DNA of 51,628 nucleotides. It comes from an uncultured Aquimarina sp. (lineage in GTDB: Bacteria; Bacteroidota; Bacteroidia; Flavobacteriales; Flavobacteriaceae). The position numbers and the translations under genes are program-made. How positions within the stretch are numbered: position 1 is the stretch's first letter; each line of letters opens with the position of its first letter. Under the pieces are notes generated by a model that was not told the DNA's origin, did no database searches, and saw only the letters and a program-made list of their open reading frames with translations. Positions 25,671-34,008 of the stretch are shown here, piece after piece. The stretch spans positions 1-51,628 of the forward strand of contig CANLMN010000030.1 of the NCBI GenBank assembly GCA_947492105.1, in the 5' to 3' direction.

Positions 25671-25983
25671 TATTTTTTTGATTTAAAGATTGGCACTAAA
25701 TGAAGACAAGGTGAAATTTAAAAACTTTTTTTTAAGATTTCATCAGAAAATTAAAACACTTAGAGGACGTTAAGAAATCAGTTAATATTTATTTTAAAAA
25801 CAGCTGATCTTTTTTGGTATTAATAGTATTTTTGCCAGTAAAGTACTATTCGTTTTTTTAGATCATTATATATATAGGATATAAAATGACACAAAATACC
25901 TATCAGTACGCTACTTGCTTTTACTGTTAATCAGGATTTTCTTAATTGTTGATTCTGTTATAAATAAAGATTAAATTACTTCT
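25671..25983 (+). promoter_or_regulatory. guaA upstream region with candidate -7 box
   Basis: No gene is supported in these 313 bp. TATTTTTG at 25827-25834 matches TAnnTTTG and would give a 5' leader of roughly 140 nt before guaA. I see no recognisable purine riboswitch or terminator hairpin in that leader. Confidence 0.35.
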
Positions 25984-27516
25984 ATGCAAAATAATGTACT
26001 GATTTTAGATTTCGGATCTCAATATACCCAACTTATCGCACGTAGAGTTCGTGAGCTGAATATCTATTGTGAGATTCATCCTTACAACAAAATACCTACG
26101 ACTTTAGTAGATTTTAAAGCCGTAATCTTATCTGGTTCACCATCATCTGTACGTAATGAAGAAGCTCCAATTCCTGATTTATCTAAAATTAGAGGTCATA
26201 AACCTTTGCTAGCAGTTTGTTATGGAGCACAATACCTTGCTCATTTTTCTGGCGGAAAAGTAGCACCATCTGCTACAAGAGAATATGGTCGAGCTAATCT
26301 CTCTTATGTTGCCGAGAATACGACCTTCTTAGAAGGCGTATCGGTCGGATCACAGGTATGGATGAGTCATAGTGATACAATTAAGAGTTTACCTACTGGA
26401 GGGAAATTATTAGCTAGTACAAATGATGTAGAAAATGCCGCTTATGAAATAGAGGGAGAACAAACATATGCAATTCAATTTCACCCAGAGGTGTATCATT
26501 CTACTGATGGAAAGAAGATATTAGACAATTTCTTGACCAAAATAGCTGAAATAACACCAGATTGGACACCAGATCATTTTGTAGATACAACCGTAGCAGA
26601 ACTCAAAGCCAAAATAGGAGAAGAAAAGGTAGTCTTGGGACTTAGTGGTGGTGTAGACTCTAGTGTTGCGGCAGTATTATTGCATAAAGCAATAGGAAAA
26701 AATCTTCATTGTATTTTTGTGAACAATGGTTTACTACGTAAAGACGAGTTCGGAAAAGTACTGAAGCAATATGAAGGCATGGGGCTTAATGTCAAAGGTG
26801 TTGATGCTTCGGCACGTTTTTTGGATGCATTGAAAGGCGAAAGTGACCCCGAAGGAAAACGAAAAATCATTGGACGTGTATTTATAGAGGTCTTTGATGA
26901 TGAGGCAAACCAAATTACGAATGCCAAATGGTTAGCTCAAGGTACTATCTATCCAGATGTGATAGAATCTGTTTCGGTTAATGGAGGCCCATCTGCTACC
27001 ATCAAGTCGCATCATAATGTAGGAGGGTTGCCAGATTTTATGAAGTTGCAGATCGTCGAGCCATTACGTTCTTTGTTTAAAGATGAAGTTCGTAGAGTGG
27101 GAGCATCTATGGGATTGGATCCAGAACTACTTGGTAGACACCCATTTCCGGGACCTGGATTAGGAATTCGTATCTTAGGTGATATTACTGCCGAAAAAGT
27201 TCGTATTTTACAAGAGGTAGATGCGATATTTATAGACGGTCTCAAAGAGGCTGGATTATATGATGCTGTATGGCAGGCAGGAGCAATGCTGTTACCAGTA
27301 AATAGTGTAGGCGTAATGGGAGATGAGAGAACCTATGAAAAATGCGTAGCATTGCGAGCGGTAGAAAGTACAGATGGAATGACAGCTGATTGGGTTAATT
27401 TGCCGTATGAATTTTTACAAAAAACCTCAAATGCGATAATAAATCGTGTAAAAGGAGTTAATAGAGTGGTATATGATATTAGTTCTAAGCCACCAGCAAC
27501 CATCGAGTGGGAGTAA
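25984..27516 (+). CDS. guaA: GMP synthase (glutamine-hydrolysing)
   Basis: This 510-residue enzyme converts XMP to GMP using ATP and glutamine. The class I glutamine amidotransferase domain has the nucleophile Cys79 in [14 protein letters not shown] and the His/Glu pair in FHPEVYHS near residue 165. The ATP pyrophosphatase domain has the P-loop [12 protein letters not shown] near residue 220. The C-terminal dimerisation domain contains [15 protein letters not shown] and ends [11 protein letters not shown], the classical GuaA terminus. The gene is complete. It is followed by the LysM gene after 69 bp, a conserved neighbourhood in flavobacteria, although the next gene has its own -7 box. Confidence 0.98.
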   Translation: MQNNVLILDFGSQYTQLIARRVRELNIYCEIHPYNKIPTTLVDFKAVILSGSPSSVRNEEAPIPDLSKIRGHKPLLAVCYGAQYLAHFSGGKVAPSATREYGRANLSYVAENTTFLEGVSVGSQVWMSHSDTIKSLPTGGKLLASTNDVENAAYEIEGEQTYAIQFHPEVYHSTDGKKILDNFLTKIAEITPDWTPDHFVDTTVAELKAKIGEEKVVLGLSGGVDSSVAAVLLHKAIGKNLHCIFVNNGLLRKDEFGKVLKQYEGMGLNVKGVDASARFLDALKGESDPEGKRKIIGRVFIEVFDDEANQITNAKWLAQGTIYPDVIESVSVNGGPSATIKSHHNVGGLPDFMKLQIVEPLRSLFKDEVRRVGASMGLDPELLGRHPFPGPGLGIRILGDITAEKVRILQEVDAIFIDGLKEAGLYDAVWQAGAMLLPVNSVGVMGDERTYEKCVALRAVESTDGMTADWVNLPYEFLQKTSNAIINRVKGVNRVVYDISSKPPATIEWE

Positions 27517-27560
27517 GCATTCTATTTATGAGAAGGGCATTACAATTGATAAACAAACTA

Positions 27561-27568
27561 TAAATTTG
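27561..27568 (+). promoter_or_regulatory. Candidate -7 box for the LysM gene
   Basis: TAAATTTG matches TAnnTTTG and lies 17 bp before the ATG at 27586, within the 69-bp gap after guaA. Confidence 0.4.
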
Positions 27569-27585
27569 GATTACACTATAAAAAC

Positions 27586-29613
27586 ATGAAAAACGTTTTA
27601 TTTATAATTCTTTTGCTTGTAGGATCTACACGTAGCCTCCAAGCACAAATAGCTAAAAAACATATAGTAAGTAAAGGGGATACGGTATACAGTATTGCAA
27701 AACGCTATGGGACAACTACAGAAGCTATATTCAAACTGAACCCCAGTTCAGTAGATGGAATAGGAATAGGGTCAACCTTACTAATTCCTGGAAAAGGAGT
27801 AGAGACTCCCAAAACTGTTACACCAAAGGTTAAGAAAGAATTGGGTAACGTAGCAAAACCAAAGCAAAATGTAGAAGGAGAGGTGGAAGAATTACTCAAA
27901 GGACTAGATAATGTTGAGGATCTCATCTCTGAAAAACACCAACTCCGATTCAAAACACATAAGGTACGTCGCAAAGAAACCTTATATAGTATTTCTAAGA
28001 AGTATAAAGTTACGATTGATGATCTCAAAAAATTCAATAAACGCTTATACTCAGAAGAACTTCGCAAAGGCGATAAGTTAAAAGTCCCTATTTTTAGCGA
28101 AGACTATTATAAAAATAAAATAAAAGGGAGTAGTAGACTTTCTACAACAACAAAATATGTTATCAAACCGCAAGATACCAAATTTGGTATAGCTAGACGA
28201 CATGGAATTACGGTTGCACAGTTAGAGTCCATCAACCCTGAGATGGGTGATATTTTGTCTATAGGACAACAAATTACCGTGCCTACAGCAATATTGGTCA
28301 AATATGACGAAGAGAAGGATCCTAGATTTCGATTATATGAGATAAAACCAAAAGAAACAGTATACAGCTTGACAAAGGCATTAAAAATTTCAGAAGATTC
28401 ATTAAATGTTTTAAATCCTTTCTTGAAAGTAGATGGGCTAAAAGCTGGAATGATCCTTCGTCTACCGAAAAGTTCAAATTTGGATTCACTAGCAATTGAT
28501 TATGTAGGAGATCTCAAAATTAATTTGGAAGACCGCCTTTCTAATTTTGCACCAAAACGATTGGCATTAATGTTACCATTTAATTTGGATAAGCTTGGCT
28601 TGGACGACCCAGAAGCTACAGAAACCCTAATGAAGAAAGATCGTGTACTACGGATATCATTAGATTTTTATGCAGGTGCTTTGTTGGCAGTAGAACAAGC
28701 AAAAAAGAAAGGAATCACAACAGATATTAGTGTTTATGATACGCAGAATGATAAAGGGAAGATTCTAGAGCATATCAAAAAGAATAACTTTGATGATTTG
28801 GACGCTGTTATAGGACCTCTGTATCAAAAAAATATAGAAACGGTTGCAAGTGAACTCAAAAAATATCAAACACCGGTATTTTCTCCAATTTCGAATAAAG
28901 AATCAAAACTGTATAACAATTTTTTTCAAACAATGCCTAGTGCAGCCATGTTAGAAGATAAATTGATAAACTATATGCTTAGAGATACTTTGCCTAAGAA
29001 TGTGATTATTATCGCAGATGCCAAACATGAGGCGATAAAGCTAAAATTAAAAGAAAAGTTTCCTAAAGCTAAGATTGTAACACCTCAAAAAGAAAATTTT
29101 ATTTACGAGGCTGATATTATTGATGTATTGGAAGAAGGAGTAAGAAACTGGGTATTTGTCGAATCAAGTAGTATTCCGTTGATTAGTAATATAACTCCAT
29201 ATCTTAATGCACGTCATGAAAGTCATCAGATTACATTATTTACCACAGATAAGAATGATGCTTATGATAATGAATCAATACAGAATAGTCATTTATCTAA
29301 ATTAGAATTTCATTACCCTTCGATAGATAAAGAGTTTGATGATGCGTCCAAAAGTACTTTCTTGAAAATGTATAAGAATAAGTACGGAACCATCCCTACA
29401 CGTTATGCGATTCGTGGTTTTGATATTATTTATGATATCTTACTTCGTTTAGCCTCTGCCGATGATTTGTATCACGCAGCTACTTTTGAGGGAACGACAG
29501 AGTATGTAGAAAATAAATTTAACTATGGAAAAAAATCTATGGGTGGATATTATAACAAAGCGGCTTATTTGATCAAGTATACCAAAGATTTAAAGTTAGT
29601 TATTGTAGATTAA
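27586..29613 (+). CDS. Exported four-LysM protein with periplasmic-binding-protein-like domain
   Basis: A 675-residue exported protein with a signal peptide ending near LQAQ (residue 21). Four LysM modules follow: about 25-68 (HIVSKGDTVYSIAKRYGTTT), 123-167 (HKVRRKETLYSISKKYKVT), 189-232 (YVIKPQDTKFGIARRHGIT) and 246-292 (YEIKPKETVYSLTKALKIS). From about residue 325 a type I periplasmic-binding fold begins (LALMLPFNL, LDFYAGALLAVEQAKKKGI, VIGPLYQKNIETVASELKKY). LysM binds peptidoglycan, and the second part resembles branched-chain amino-acid or ANF-type receptor domains and LpoA. A cell-wall-anchored regulator or sensor is likely. It is 13 bp upstream of the DUF922 gene, so the two are probably co-transcribed. 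Confidence 0.88.
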   Translation: MKNVLFIILLLVGSTRSLQAQIAKKHIVSKGDTVYSIAKRYGTTTEAIFKLNPSSVDGIGIGSTLLIPGKGVETPKTVTPKVKKELGNVAKPKQNVEGEVEELLKGLDNVEDLISEKHQLRFKTHKVRRKETLYSISKKYKVTIDDLKKFNKRLYSEELRKGDKLKVPIFSEDYYKNKIKGSSRLSTTTKYVIKPQDTKFGIARRHGITVAQLESINPEMGDILSIGQQITVPTAILVKYDEEKDPRFRLYEIKPKETVYSLTKALKISEDSLNVLNPFLKVDGLKAGMILRLPKSSNLDSLAIDYVGDLKINLEDRLSNFAPKRLALMLPFNLDKLGLDDPEATETLMKKDRVLRISLDFYAGALLAVEQAKKKGITTDISVYDTQNDKGKILEHIKKNNFDDLDAVIGPLYQKNIETVASELKKYQTPVFSPISNKESKLYNNFFQTMPSAAMLEDKLINYMLRDTLPKNVIIIADAKHEAIKLKLKEKFPKAKIVTPQKENFIYEADIIDVLEEGVRNWVFVESSSIPLISNITPYLNARHESHQITLFTTDKNDAYDNESIQNSHLSKLEFHYPSIDKEFDDASKSTFLKMYKNKYGTIPTRYAIRGFDIIYDILLRLASADDLYHAATFEGTTEYVENKFNYGKKSMGGYYNKAAYLIKYTKDLKLVIVD

Positions 29614-29626
29614 TATATAAATATTG

Positions 29627-30166
29627 ATGCTTTATTTTTCTAAAATTATACTAATTGTAGGTAGCTTTTTCTTATTACAGCAAGAAGAAGAGAAGTTTAC
29701 ATTTCAGGAAAAAAGCGTTCTCAATTGGTCAGATTTTAAAGGAAGCCCTAATGTACATTCAAGCCATCATGCAGCTGCTAATACTGGTATGGGGTATAGT
29801 TGGTCTTATGGCACTGCCAACGGTACTTTGGATTTTACGTATGAGGTTAAGAGCCATTTTTATCCACAATTATCTTGGGTAAAGAAAGAGGCAGCGGATG
29901 ATTATCTATTGGCACATGAACAATTACATTTTGAAATCTCTGAATTACACGCTAGAATGTTACGCAAGACAATGGCATCATATACCATTGGTAGAAATAT
30001 TCGAAGAGATTTAAAAATTATCTATCAAAAAGCAGAAGCAAAACGACGTGCTATGCAAACAGCCTATGATACAGAAACAAGACATTCTATAGATACGTTG
30101 GCACAAAAACAATGGCGGTTAAAAATAAAAAAAATGTTGCAAGCACATGTTGCATTTGCAAAATAA
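29627..30166 (+). CDS. DUF922 putative Zn-dependent protease
   Basis: An ATG at 29627 (MLYFSKIILIVGSFFLL) gives 179 residues. A TTG one codon earlier is also in frame. An N-terminal hydrophobic segment suggests export. The central part carries LAHEQLHFEISELHARMLRK, an HExxH zinc-protease motif followed by a downstream Glu/His, as in the DUF922 family of putative metalloproteases. FTFQEKSVLNWSDFKGSP is the usual family opening. It lies 13 bp after the LysM gene and could act on the envelope alongside it. The substrate is unknown. Confidence 0.85.
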   Translation: MLYFSKIILIVGSFFLLQQEEEKFTFQEKSVLNWSDFKGSPNVHSSHHAAANTGMGYSWSYGTANGTLDFTYEVKSHFYPQLSWVKKEAADDYLLAHEQLHFEISELHARMLRKTMASYTIGRNIRRDLKIIYQKAEAKRRAMQTAYDTETRHSIDTLAQKQWRLKIKKMLQAHVAFAK

Positions 30167-30419
30167 AAACTCAAGAACGGTAGCGTAGATCTTCTAATGT
30201 ATGTTTGTTGTAAAATAGAAAGAGGTTGTTTATTTCTTTTCTATTTCCTTTTCAAAAATATCGAAAAGACAAATCGATATAAATAGAAATCGAGTAGTGT
30301 AAGAGGGATATTATTTATGTAATTTGAAACTATAAGAGTACGGTTTGTTTTTGTTTTTAAATTGAAAAATATAACACATCGTAGGGGATTTAATTTTCTA
30401 TTGATATTACAGAATAATT

Positions 30420-30647
30420 ATGGATTTAGACCCAGTAGCGCAGCGTGATTTTTTGATTCAATTAGCAAATACTAAAATGCCTTTCGGTAAGTATAAGGAT
30501 ACTTATCTTATTGATATTCCAGAGTATTATATTGTTTGGTATCATCAAAAAGGATTTCCCAAAGGCAAATTAGGGCTACAAATGCAAACCGTCTATGAAT
30601 TAAAATTGAATGGTTTGGAAAATATTTTGAGAAACTTAAGGAAATAG
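30420..30647 (+). CDS. DUF3820 family small protein
   Basis: This 75-residue protein matches the DUF3820 family: MPFGKYKDTYLIDIPEYYIVW followed by YHQKGFPKGKLGLQMQTVYEL. The conserved MPFGKYKG..L.D.P..YL.W pattern is also found fused to exonucleases and in a putative quorum-regulated virulence factor group. Its role is unknown, and nucleic-acid binding has been proposed for the family. It stands alone, 253 bp downstream of the DUF922 gene. No repeat or terminator was recognised in that gap. Confidence 0.85.
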   Translation: MDLDPVAQRDFLIQLANTKMPFGKYKDTYLIDIPEYYIVWYHQKGFPKGKLGLQMQTVYELKLNGLENILRNLRK

Positions 30648-30745
30648 GATTAGGACTAAGAAGCACTTTGTACTTTCTATAATTCACTACAAAAAAAGCC
30701 TGTTTTTATTCTATTTCTTTCTTTTTCTTAGCTCACAACACTGCC

Positions 30746-30832
30746 ATGAAGTGTAAAAAGATACTTCAATTCATCAAAAAAAGACTTACGATCACAACCA
30801 ACTTGTCTCTTCCTTCCGGTCGATCCTACTAA
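30746..30832 (+). CDS. Possible 28-residue basic peptide (weak)
   Basis: A short ATG-initiated frame encodes a peptide starting MKCKKILQFIKKRL and ending LSLPSGRSY. It lies in the otherwise gene-free 30648-30918 stretch. It is basic and amphipathic at its N-terminus. There is no visible ribosome-binding site, and nothing excludes chance. Confidence 0.12.
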   Translation: MKCKKILQFIKKRLTITTNLSLPSGRSY

Positions 30833-30918
30833 AATAAAATTCACTTAATTTTACTACAGAGATAAACGAATTCTTGTGTGATCATGAAACTTTAGTTCTA
30901 GCAAATTCCCAAACCTAA

Positions 30919-31078
30919 TACTAGTTTAAGGGTATAAATCATTGTTAATAAAACTGTTGCTTTTTTATGTAAAAACACTGTGATTCTATTGCATAGCCTT
31001 AGCTATGGAATATATGAACAAAGCGCTTAGACGAAAAAAAAACAAGTCGATATGCGATATTATATAGCTAATTTGCTA
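30919..31078 (+). repeat. Full-length A element (160 bp), TAA duplication
   Basis: It starts TACTAGTTTAAGGG and ends AGCTAATTTGCTA, with TAA on both sides (30916-30918 and 31079-31081). The central core GCATAGCCTTAGCTATGG starts at 30991. Arms match family A throughout (AAAAACACTGTGATTCTATT, TATGAACAAAGCGCTTAGA). Confidence 0.75.
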
Positions 31079-31183
31079 TAATTAGTATAGAGTTGTGAAC
31101 TGTATTTATTATCGGGGAAGAAATCAATTATTTGATTATATTGCCCCAAAAAAATATACGCAAATTTCAAAACTAATTAGGAA

Positions 31184-31741
31184 ATGAAAAACGTAAACTT
31201 TGTACTAAGCATTATAGCGATTGGGATGAGTATTTTTATGTATATAGAAAATAGGGAATACCATAAAGCTGTAGTGGATTTGAAAAATACTCAAAGGGAA
31301 TTAAGTAAAACCGATCATTTCCAAACAGAAGAAAAGTCAAATTACTTAAAAAAGGGTACTATTGCTCCTAGTTTTTCCTATCCTGATGAGAATGGGGATA
31401 CGGTACATGAAAATTATTCTAATAAAAAATATACTTTGTTAGTGTTCTCTAGTAGTCAATGTCCGTATTGCATGGAATTTTACCCTGTTTTGGATGCTTT
31501 TCAGAAAGCAAATACTAATACTGAGGTTTTGGTGTTACAAGAATTCTCCACTCCAGAATCAAATAAAAAGTTTTTGGATTCTACAAAATATAAATTTAAG
31601 ATGCTAGCTGCAGTTGATGAAGTTTATGATAATTACAAAATAGATGCAACACCTACTTGTGTATTTTTGGATAGCGAGCATACTGTGGATTCTACATTAA
31701 TTGCGCCTACGTTAGGAGAGTTAATAAGTTTTGTTGAATAA
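31184..31741 (+). CDS. Membrane-anchored TlpA-like thioredoxin-fold protein
   Basis: The 185-residue product has an N-terminal signal-anchor (VNFVLSIIAIGMSIFMYI), a short linker and a redoxin domain from about residue 58 (GTIAPSFSYPDENGDTVHEN). The redox motif is SSSQCPYCMEFYPVL, with CPYC as the active-site dithiol. The cis-Pro loop reads DATPTCVFLD. CPYC is shared with glutaredoxin-like and some DsbA-like catalysts, which suggests oxidation or isomerisation of exported proteins rather than housekeeping reduction. The gene is isolated. Its likely terminator at 32118 lies 376 bp downstream, beyond nested repeat insertions. Confidence 0.85.
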   Translation: MKNVNFVLSIIAIGMSIFMYIENREYHKAVVDLKNTQRELSKTDHFQTEEKSNYLKKGTIAPSFSYPDENGDTVHENYSNKKYTLLVFSSSQCPYCMEFYPVLDAFQKANTNTEVLVLQEFSTPESNKKFLDSTKYKFKMLAAVDEVYDNYKIDATPTCVFLDSEHTVDSTLIAPTLGELISFVE

Positions 31742-31866
31742 TTCCAGAAGGTTCCGGCCTATGCTTAAATTTTAACGAGTATTGTTCTATTCTGCGGAAT
31801 ATACAATCAGGACATTTGGCTGTTGCTATCTAAAAAATAATTAAGCTTATGTAACCTTGGATCAAA

Positions 31867-32110
31867 TACCAGTTAATACCATTTGCTGTTTGAATTTACC
31901 GGAAAGAAAAATTAAGATTTTTTTGTTTCAGCTTTAGCAGAAACATCAAGCATAGCCGTAGTTATGGTATATTTTTATGCTGAAGCTGAGGCGAAAAAAG
32001 AAAATTTTACCCCAGTAAATTCAAAGGATAAATAGTATAAAATGTAATTGTAGACAAAATAGTAGGAAAGAAGCGAATTATTAGTCTGGATAATTATTTC
32101 TTAAATGGTA
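31867..32110 (+). repeat. Short C element carrying a nested B element
   Basis: The C sequence starts TACCAGTTAA at 31867 and resumes as TAAAATGTAATTG at 32038, ending TTTCTTAAATGGTA at 32110. Without the insert it is an internally deleted C of about 80 bp lacking the core. The B copy occupies 31877-32037. Confidence 0.75.
31877..32037 (+). repeat. Full-length B element (161 bp) inserted in C, TAA duplication
   Basis: The element runs TACCATTTGCTG...GATAAATAGTA with direct TAA repeats at 31874-31876 and 32038-32040. The arms fold on each other (TTTCAGCTTTAGCAGAAACA against TATGCTGAAGCTGAGGCGAA) around the core AAGCATAGCCGTAGTTATGG. Joining the flanks gives TACCAGTTAAAATGTAATTG, the intact C end seen at 9840 (reverse) and 32410. 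Confidence 0.85.
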
Positions 32111-32117
32111 TAAATGC

Positions 32118-32155
32118 AAAAGCGAACTTAAAAATTGATTTTTAAGTTCGCTTTT
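32118..32155 (+). terminator. Intrinsic terminator, 18-bp perfect stem
   Basis: AAAAGCGAACTTAAAAAT and its exact complement are separated by 2 nt and followed by a T. It probably served the thioredoxin-like gene upstream before repeat insertion enlarged the gap. Confidence 0.75.
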
Positions 32156-32246
32156 TGGTTGGTGGTTGGTTTTGCGTATTTATGTTTACGAGTTAAGTTA
32201 AGTTGGTTTTAAGTTTTTATTTTTAAATTCAAAAACGAAGTAATTA

Positions 32247-32406
32247 TACCAATTTAGGTATATAAATTCGTGTTAATGACACTGTTATTTTTTTATGTAA
32301 AAACACTGTGATTCTATTGCATAGCCTTAACTATGGAATATATGAACAAGGCATTTAGATGGAAAAAGAAAAAGGCTATATGCGACATTATATGGCTAAT
32401 TTGTTA
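32247..32406 (+). repeat. Full-length A element (160 bp), TTA duplication
   Basis: It starts TACCAATTTAGG and ends GGCTAATTTGTTA, flanked by TTA at 32244-32246 and 32407-32409. The core GCATAGCCTTAACTATGG is at 32319-32336. This copy provides the uninterrupted site GGTATATAAATTCG used to prove the B insertion at 40789. Confidence 0.8.
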
Positions 32407-32409
32407 TTA

Positions 32410-32490
32410 TACTAGTCAAAATGTAATTGTAGGCCAAAATAGTAGAAAAAGAAGCGAATTATTAGCCTGTAAATATTTTTTTAAATGGTA
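32410..32490 (+). repeat. Short C element (81 bp)
   Basis: It starts TACTAGTCAAAATGTAATTG and ends TTTTTTTAAATGGTA, and lacks the core like the copy at 31867. It abuts the A element with a single shared TTA. The right flank is TTG. It ends 10 bp before the stop codon of the next gene. Confidence 0.7.
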
Positions 32491-32500
32491 TTGTATAACA

Positions 32501-32959
32501 TTATATTTTTTTGTGATCGAATATTTGTAACTTCCATTCACCGTTTAAACGTCGTATTCCCCCAGTCATCTCTGCACCTTTAATTCTTGAGGATATTACA
32601 AATTCTACAGCATTGTTATCACAATCAATCTCAGAAAAATTAATTGTTAATGCGTCAGGATATCTAGAAACATTATTTACAATTAATACCTTTTGGTAAT
32701 TTATGCTTACATCGGTAGTCTGATCTATATGTTCATTTTCAAATACTTTTATGTCATTACCTCTTCTCGTGGAGATTTCAAAATGGTTTTTGACGTCTTC
32801 GTAACTTATAATAGCTTTGAGGATATCATTTTTTGTAGACATTATGCACTCAGCATTTGTTTTTTTCTTCTTTTTAAGAGGAGCTGTTGCTACTGTGCTA
32901 GCATAGATTGTACTCGTACTTACTAATAATGCGATAACTAAAGTGGAAAGATTTTTCAT
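32501..32959 (-). CDS. Exported hypothetical protein
   Basis: A 152-residue protein with a clear signal peptide (MKNLSTLVIALLVSTSTIYA, cleavage about residue 20), followed by a KKKKK basic patch and a beta-rich region containing FEISTRRGNDIKVFENEHIDQ and ALTINFSEIDCDNNAVEFV. It has two Cys in the mature part. I recognise no family. The 3' end abuts the A/C repeat cluster (the nearest element ends 10 bp away), so the cluster now occupies the space where its terminator would be expected. Confidence 0.7.
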   Translation of the reverse strand: MKNLSTLVIALLVSTSTIYASTVATAPLKKKKKTNAECIMSTKNDILKAIISYEDVKNHFEISTRRGNDIKVFENEHIDQTTDVSINYQKVLIVNNVSRYPDALTINFSEIDCDNNAVEFVISSRIKGAEMTGGIRRLNGEWKLQIFDHKKI

Positions 32960-33456
32960 GACTTTGAGGCTTTAAATTGAGTATGATTACATTACAAAGG
33001 TATAGAAAGACTTAAGTTATACAAAACCATACGATTCATGCAGTAAGAAGCTTTTGATTAGAGTATTCTAGGTCAATAGTTGTGGTATGGTAAAACCATA
33101 GACCTGGATTTAGATGTTTTTGTTGTTAAGTAGTTGATTTAATGTGCTTTATGTTTATTTGTGTTATTTTGTAGGAAAAAAAAGACATAAAAAAGGGTTT
33201 ATCAAAAAAATATTGTTAAAATTTCATATCCTAAACGATTAAGTGTCGTTTTATTCGTTATGATGCGGTTATACCTGTTTTGTTTTACTGGAATTGGATC
33301 GATACCTATACGTCTATATTTTTGAACTCTTAGAACTTTTTTGAGTTATTAAGAAACTATTAGGCTCAAAACACAATTTATCAATATAAGAAGAAGGAAA
33401 TAGTAGGAGTGGTGATAAATAGTCCCTATTTAGCAAAAAAAGTGTGTTTGGCCAAG
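32960..33456. other. Non-coding gap, nothing recognised
   Basis: AT-rich sequence upstream of the exported hypothetical gene. No supported ORF, strong hairpin or full repeat-family copy is visible. The remaining 33711-33886 stretch contains only a weak imperfect hairpin around AGACTTGTTAGAGTCT. Confidence 0.4.
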
Positions 33457-33710
33457 CTATACCATCTTAGCTAGGGTATAGAGGAACAAGGCATTTAGAT
33501 GGAAAAAGAACAAGTCGATATGTGACATTATATAGCTAATACCATTTGTTGTTTGAATTTACCGAAAAGAAAAATTAAGATTTTTTTGTTTCAGCTTCAG
33601 CAGAAACATCAAGCATAGCCGTAGTTATGGTTTGTTTTTATGCTGAAGCTGAGGCGAAAAAGGAAAATTTTATCTCAGTAAATTCAAAGGATAAATGGTA
33701 TAATTTGGTA
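33457..33710 (+). repeat. A element right half carrying a nested B element
   Basis: From a degenerate core (CTTAGCTAGGGTATAG) the A right arm runs AACAAGGCATTTAGATGGAA to TATATAGCTAA and resumes TAATTTGGTA, ending at 33710 with TTA following. Its left arm is missing, so this is a half element broken at the core. Confidence 0.7.
33540..33700 (+). repeat. Full-length B element (161 bp) inserted in A, TAA duplication
   Basis: TACCATTTGTTGTTTGAATT to TAAATGGTA, flanked by TAA at 33537-33539 and 33701-33703. Joining the flanks restores TATATAGCTAATTTGGTA, identical to the intact A end at 48102 in reverse orientation. Core at GCATAGCCGTAGTTATGG. Confidence 0.85.
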
Positions 33711-33886
33711 TTAGGCCTAAATCGTTATAATAGACTTGTTAGAGTCTACTATAGACGATTATGAGGTACTTCTAGACTGTTCTCTGTGAATAACGAGTAC
33801 GTTTTTAAGTTATTCTCAGATTTAGGGAGGGGGATATGGGAATAATAGATACTTATATATTTATTCAGAGTATTCTGAACAGATTA

Positions 33887-33935
33887 ATAATTTTGTACCA
33901 CACATCTTATAAGATAATGTGCGGTACAAAATTAT
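33887..33935 (-). terminator. Intrinsic terminator downstream of lysA
   Basis: ATAATTTTGTACCacACAT pairs with ATGTGCGGTACAAAATTAT (one mismatch), forming a long stem 74 bp past the minus-strand lysA stop. Confidence 0.65.
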
Positions 33936-34008
33936 GTTTCATAGTATTTGTAGCTGTAGTTGTAAACAAGACTACTTATCTGTTTGTTGTACAGCTTCGA
34001 TAAGAGTA

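Noticed and set aside
32333-32530. Open frame inside the A and short C repeats
   Set aside because: It is made almost entirely of repeat sequence, and other copies of the repeats do not keep the frame.
30919-33710. CRISPR array
   Set aside because: The repeats are about 160 bp, few, unevenly spaced, in both orientations and nested, with no spacer pattern or cas genes.
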